Source: Actinomadura sp. WMMA1423 (GTDB taxonomy: Bacteria; Actinomycetota; Actinomycetes; Streptosporangiales; Streptosporangiaceae). Taken from it: 64,000 nucleotides of DNA. The position numbers and the translations under genes are program-made. Numbering within the stretch: the first letter of the stretch is position 1; every line of letters begins with the position of its first letter. The notes beneath the pieces are model-generated. The model had not been told where the DNA came from, ran no database searches, and saw nothing but the letters and a program-made list of their open reading frames with translations. The stretch spans positions 5,828,001 to 5,892,000 of the forward strand of contig NZ_CP041244.1 of the NCBI RefSeq assembly GCF_006547145.1. Direction: 5' to 3'. This document shows, in pieces, positions 62,677 through 64,000 of the stretch.

Positions 62677-62695
62677 CCCCCGAAGGAGTACGGCC

Positions 62696-63418
62696 ATGCT
62701 CGCCTACCTGCGACTCGAAGGCACCCGCCTCTACCGCGACGTCAGCTTCCTCGCCGTCAGCCTCATCACGCCGCTGCTCATGTACTTCGTGCTCGGCAAC
62801 AGCGCCAAGGGCCCGGACCGCGAGGAGACGCTGCTGCTCCTCACCGTCACCATGGCCGCGTTCGGCGCGATGGGCGCCGTCCTCAACAGCGGCAGCGGCA
62901 TCGCCGAGGACAAGAGCCTCGGGTGGCTGCGCCAGCTCCGGCTGACTCCGCTGAGCCCGGCGCGCGTCGTCGTCGGGCGCGGGCTCGTCGGCCTGGTGGT
63001 GGCGCTGCCTCCGATCCTGGCGATCCAGCTCGTGGGGGCGCTCGTCGACCACGTCCGGCACACCCCCGCCGAGTGGGCGGGGAGCGTCGCCGCGCTGTGG
63101 ACGGGGGTCGCGCCGATCGCCCTGCTCGCGATCGGCCTCGGCTACCTGCTGCGGCCGCAGATCGCCCAGGGCGTCGCGGTCGTGTCCTACATCGCGATGT
63201 CGCTGGTCGGCGGCCTGTGGCAGCCCGTCGACAAGCTCCCGGGCTGGCTCCAGCCGGTCTCCCGCGCCACCCCGACCTACCGGTACGCCCAGTTCGCCGA
63301 CGACCTGGCGACCGGTCACGCGCCCCATGCCCAGGGCGCCGCGATCCTTGCGGGCTGGACGGCGATCGCCGCGGTCTTCGCCCTGCTCGCCTACCGCAAG
63401 GGCGCGGAGACCCGGTGA
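62696..63418 (+). CDS. ABC-2 type permease
   Basis: 240 aa from ATG 62696, AAGGAG upstream. Six predicted helices (FLAVSLITPLLMYFVLGN; LLLLTVTMAAFGAMGAVL; VVVGRGLVGLVVALPPILAIQLVG; LWTGVAPIALLAIGLGYLL; GVAVVSYIAMSLVGGLWQP; ILAGWTAIAAVFALLAY). SLGWLRQLRLTPLSP is the typical ABC-2 loop. Works with the ATPase upstream; it is coupled by GTGA to the next gene. Confidence 0.92.
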   Translation: MLAYLRLEGTRLYRDVSFLAVSLITPLLMYFVLGNSAKGPDREETLLLLTVTMAAFGAMGAVLNSGSGIAEDKSLGWLRQLRLTPLSPARVVVGRGLVGLVVALPPILAIQLVGALVDHVRHTPAEWAGSVAALWTGVAPIALLAIGLGYLLRPQIAQGVAVVSYIAMSLVGGLWQPVDKLPGWLQPVSRATPTYRYAQFADDLATGHAPHAQGAAILAGWTAIAAVFALLAYRKGAETR

Positions 63419-63936
63419 TCGAGTACTACCTGCACGGCACCGATCGGGCCGGCGCCGGGACCGGTGCCGGCCTGGCGGTCGTCCCGCCGCCCCCGCACCT
63501 GCCGCCGGCCGTCTGCCATCACGACCCCTACAGCCCCGTCCCGCCCGGCGACCGGCGCGCCGCCGAGATCCGCGACGACGTCCTGCGCTTCACCGGCCCT
63601 CCGCTGGGCGAGCCGCTCCGGCTCGGCGGCGCCGCCGTCACGCTGTACGTCTCGTCCACCGCGGCCGTCGCGCCGCTGAACGTCGGGCTCGCGGACGTCC
63701 CGCCGGACGCGTCGACCACGCTGCTCGCCGCGACCTGCGCGCACGTCACGCGGCTGCGGCGCGGGCACGTCGTGCAGGCGGAGGTCGGGCTCGCGCTGCC
63801 AGAGGTCTGCCTTGGCGCGGGTCACCGGATCCGGCTGGAACTGCATCGCTGCGCCGGGTGCGGCGGGACGCCGATACCGGCGACCGACCGGGTGCACCAC
63901 GACCGGAGCCACCCGTCCAGGATCAGGATCGGATGA
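63415..63936 (+). CDS. Free-standing PepX_C-like domain protein
   Basis: 173 aa from GTG 63415, overlapping the permease stop. It matches the C-terminal jelly-roll (PepX_C) of X-Pro dipeptidyl peptidases and CocE esterases: EYYLHGTDRAG, HDPYSPVP, DVLRFTGPPLGEPLRLGGAAVTLYVSSTA and GHRIRLELHRC. The alpha/beta hydrolase domain that normally precedes it is absent, and its Cys pairs (CAGCGG) are unusual. Operon context links it with the exporter. A binding role is a guess; it may also be a leftover of a deletion. Confidence 0.65.
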   Translation: MIEYYLHGTDRAGAGTGAGLAVVPPPPHLPPAVCHHDPYSPVPPGDRRAAEIRDDVLRFTGPPLGEPLRLGGAAVTLYVSSTAAVAPLNVGLADVPPDASTTLLAATCAHVTRLRRGHVVQAEVGLALPEVCLGAGHRIRLELHRCAGCGGTPIPATDRVHHDRSHPSRIRIG

Positions 63937-64000
63937 GGGCGAGCAGGGCGTCGCGGGTCAGGGCGGCGCCCTGCTCGCGCAGTTCGGCGTAGCGCTGCCC
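63923..64000 (-). CDS. C-terminal end of a gene entering from the right
   Basis: An open frame ending TGA at 63923-63925 encodes ...QRYAELREQGAALTRDALLALIRS. Its helical end could belong to a regulator, but too little is seen to name it. It overlaps the PepX_C-like gene by 14 bp (convergent). Confidence 0.45.
   Translation of the reverse strand, partial: GQRYAELREQGAALTRDALLALIRS

Overview
The window is high-GC DNA with frequent GTG/TTG starts, chaplin-like surface repeats and actinobacterial marker genes (topA, an MFS-thymidylate kinase fusion, holB, a RicT/PSP1 protein, DUF5703, DUF427). It fits the chromosome of a filamentous actinomycete; I would guess Thermomonosporaceae/Actinomadura-like, but the species cannot be fixed from sequence reading.

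Layout: (1) 1-32.5 kb is ordinary chromosome: the start of a glucose-6-phosphate dehydrogenase gene, tRNA-Leu(GAG), an M20 peptidase, a two-gene cell-surface locus with a seven-repeat chaplin-like protein, the topA / MFS-tmk / holB replication block, a secreted subtilisin, a low-Mr phosphatase plus fructosamine-kinase pair, a RicT-like protein, a secreted S1-fold protein that has lost its catalytic triad, MFS pumps, a DesA3-like desaturase with its electron-donor reductase, a DUF427 protein, a MacAB-type export operon, a TetR/MFS pair and a TAP-like hydrolase, ending at tRNA-Thr(CGU).

(2) 32494-50497 is an 18-kb integrated element of the actinomycete integrative and conjugative element (AICE) class, bounded by a perfect 44-bp direct repeat that runs from the anticodon loop to just past the 3' end of tRNA-Thr. 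It carries a tyrosine integrase, an Xis-like protein, a DnaB-N/DUF3987 replication protein behind a 20-aa leader ORF, an FtsK-type translocase broken by a frameshift, a train of small transfer or zinc-ribbon genes, and a divergent GntR repressor / Nudix pair like korSA/pif of pSAM2. A clear 12-bp inverted repeat lies where the repressor would control the xis-tra-rep operon. At its right end, 45.4-49.8 kb is a lower-GC cargo of three unrecognised genes, at least one with a PD-(D/E)XK nuclease-like motif, interrupted by a broken PP2C fragment. This is the best candidate for an undescribed (perhaps defence) system.

(3) 50.5-59.2 kb is a decayed IS-rich zone: a frameshifted IS701 transposase, a PadR/membrane-protein pair, two nearly identical IS1182-type copies with an IS5-type element between them (all joined at CTAG), a secreted protein, a frameshifted DUF6924 gene, and a diverged relic of the same integrase-end/att arrangement seen at attL.

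(4) 59.3-64 kb returns to chromosomal genes: a Lys/Ala/Glu/Ser-rich protein with a terminal Cys cluster, a glyoxalase-fold protein, a frameshifted methyltransferase, an ABC exporter pair and a free-standing PepX_C-like domain.
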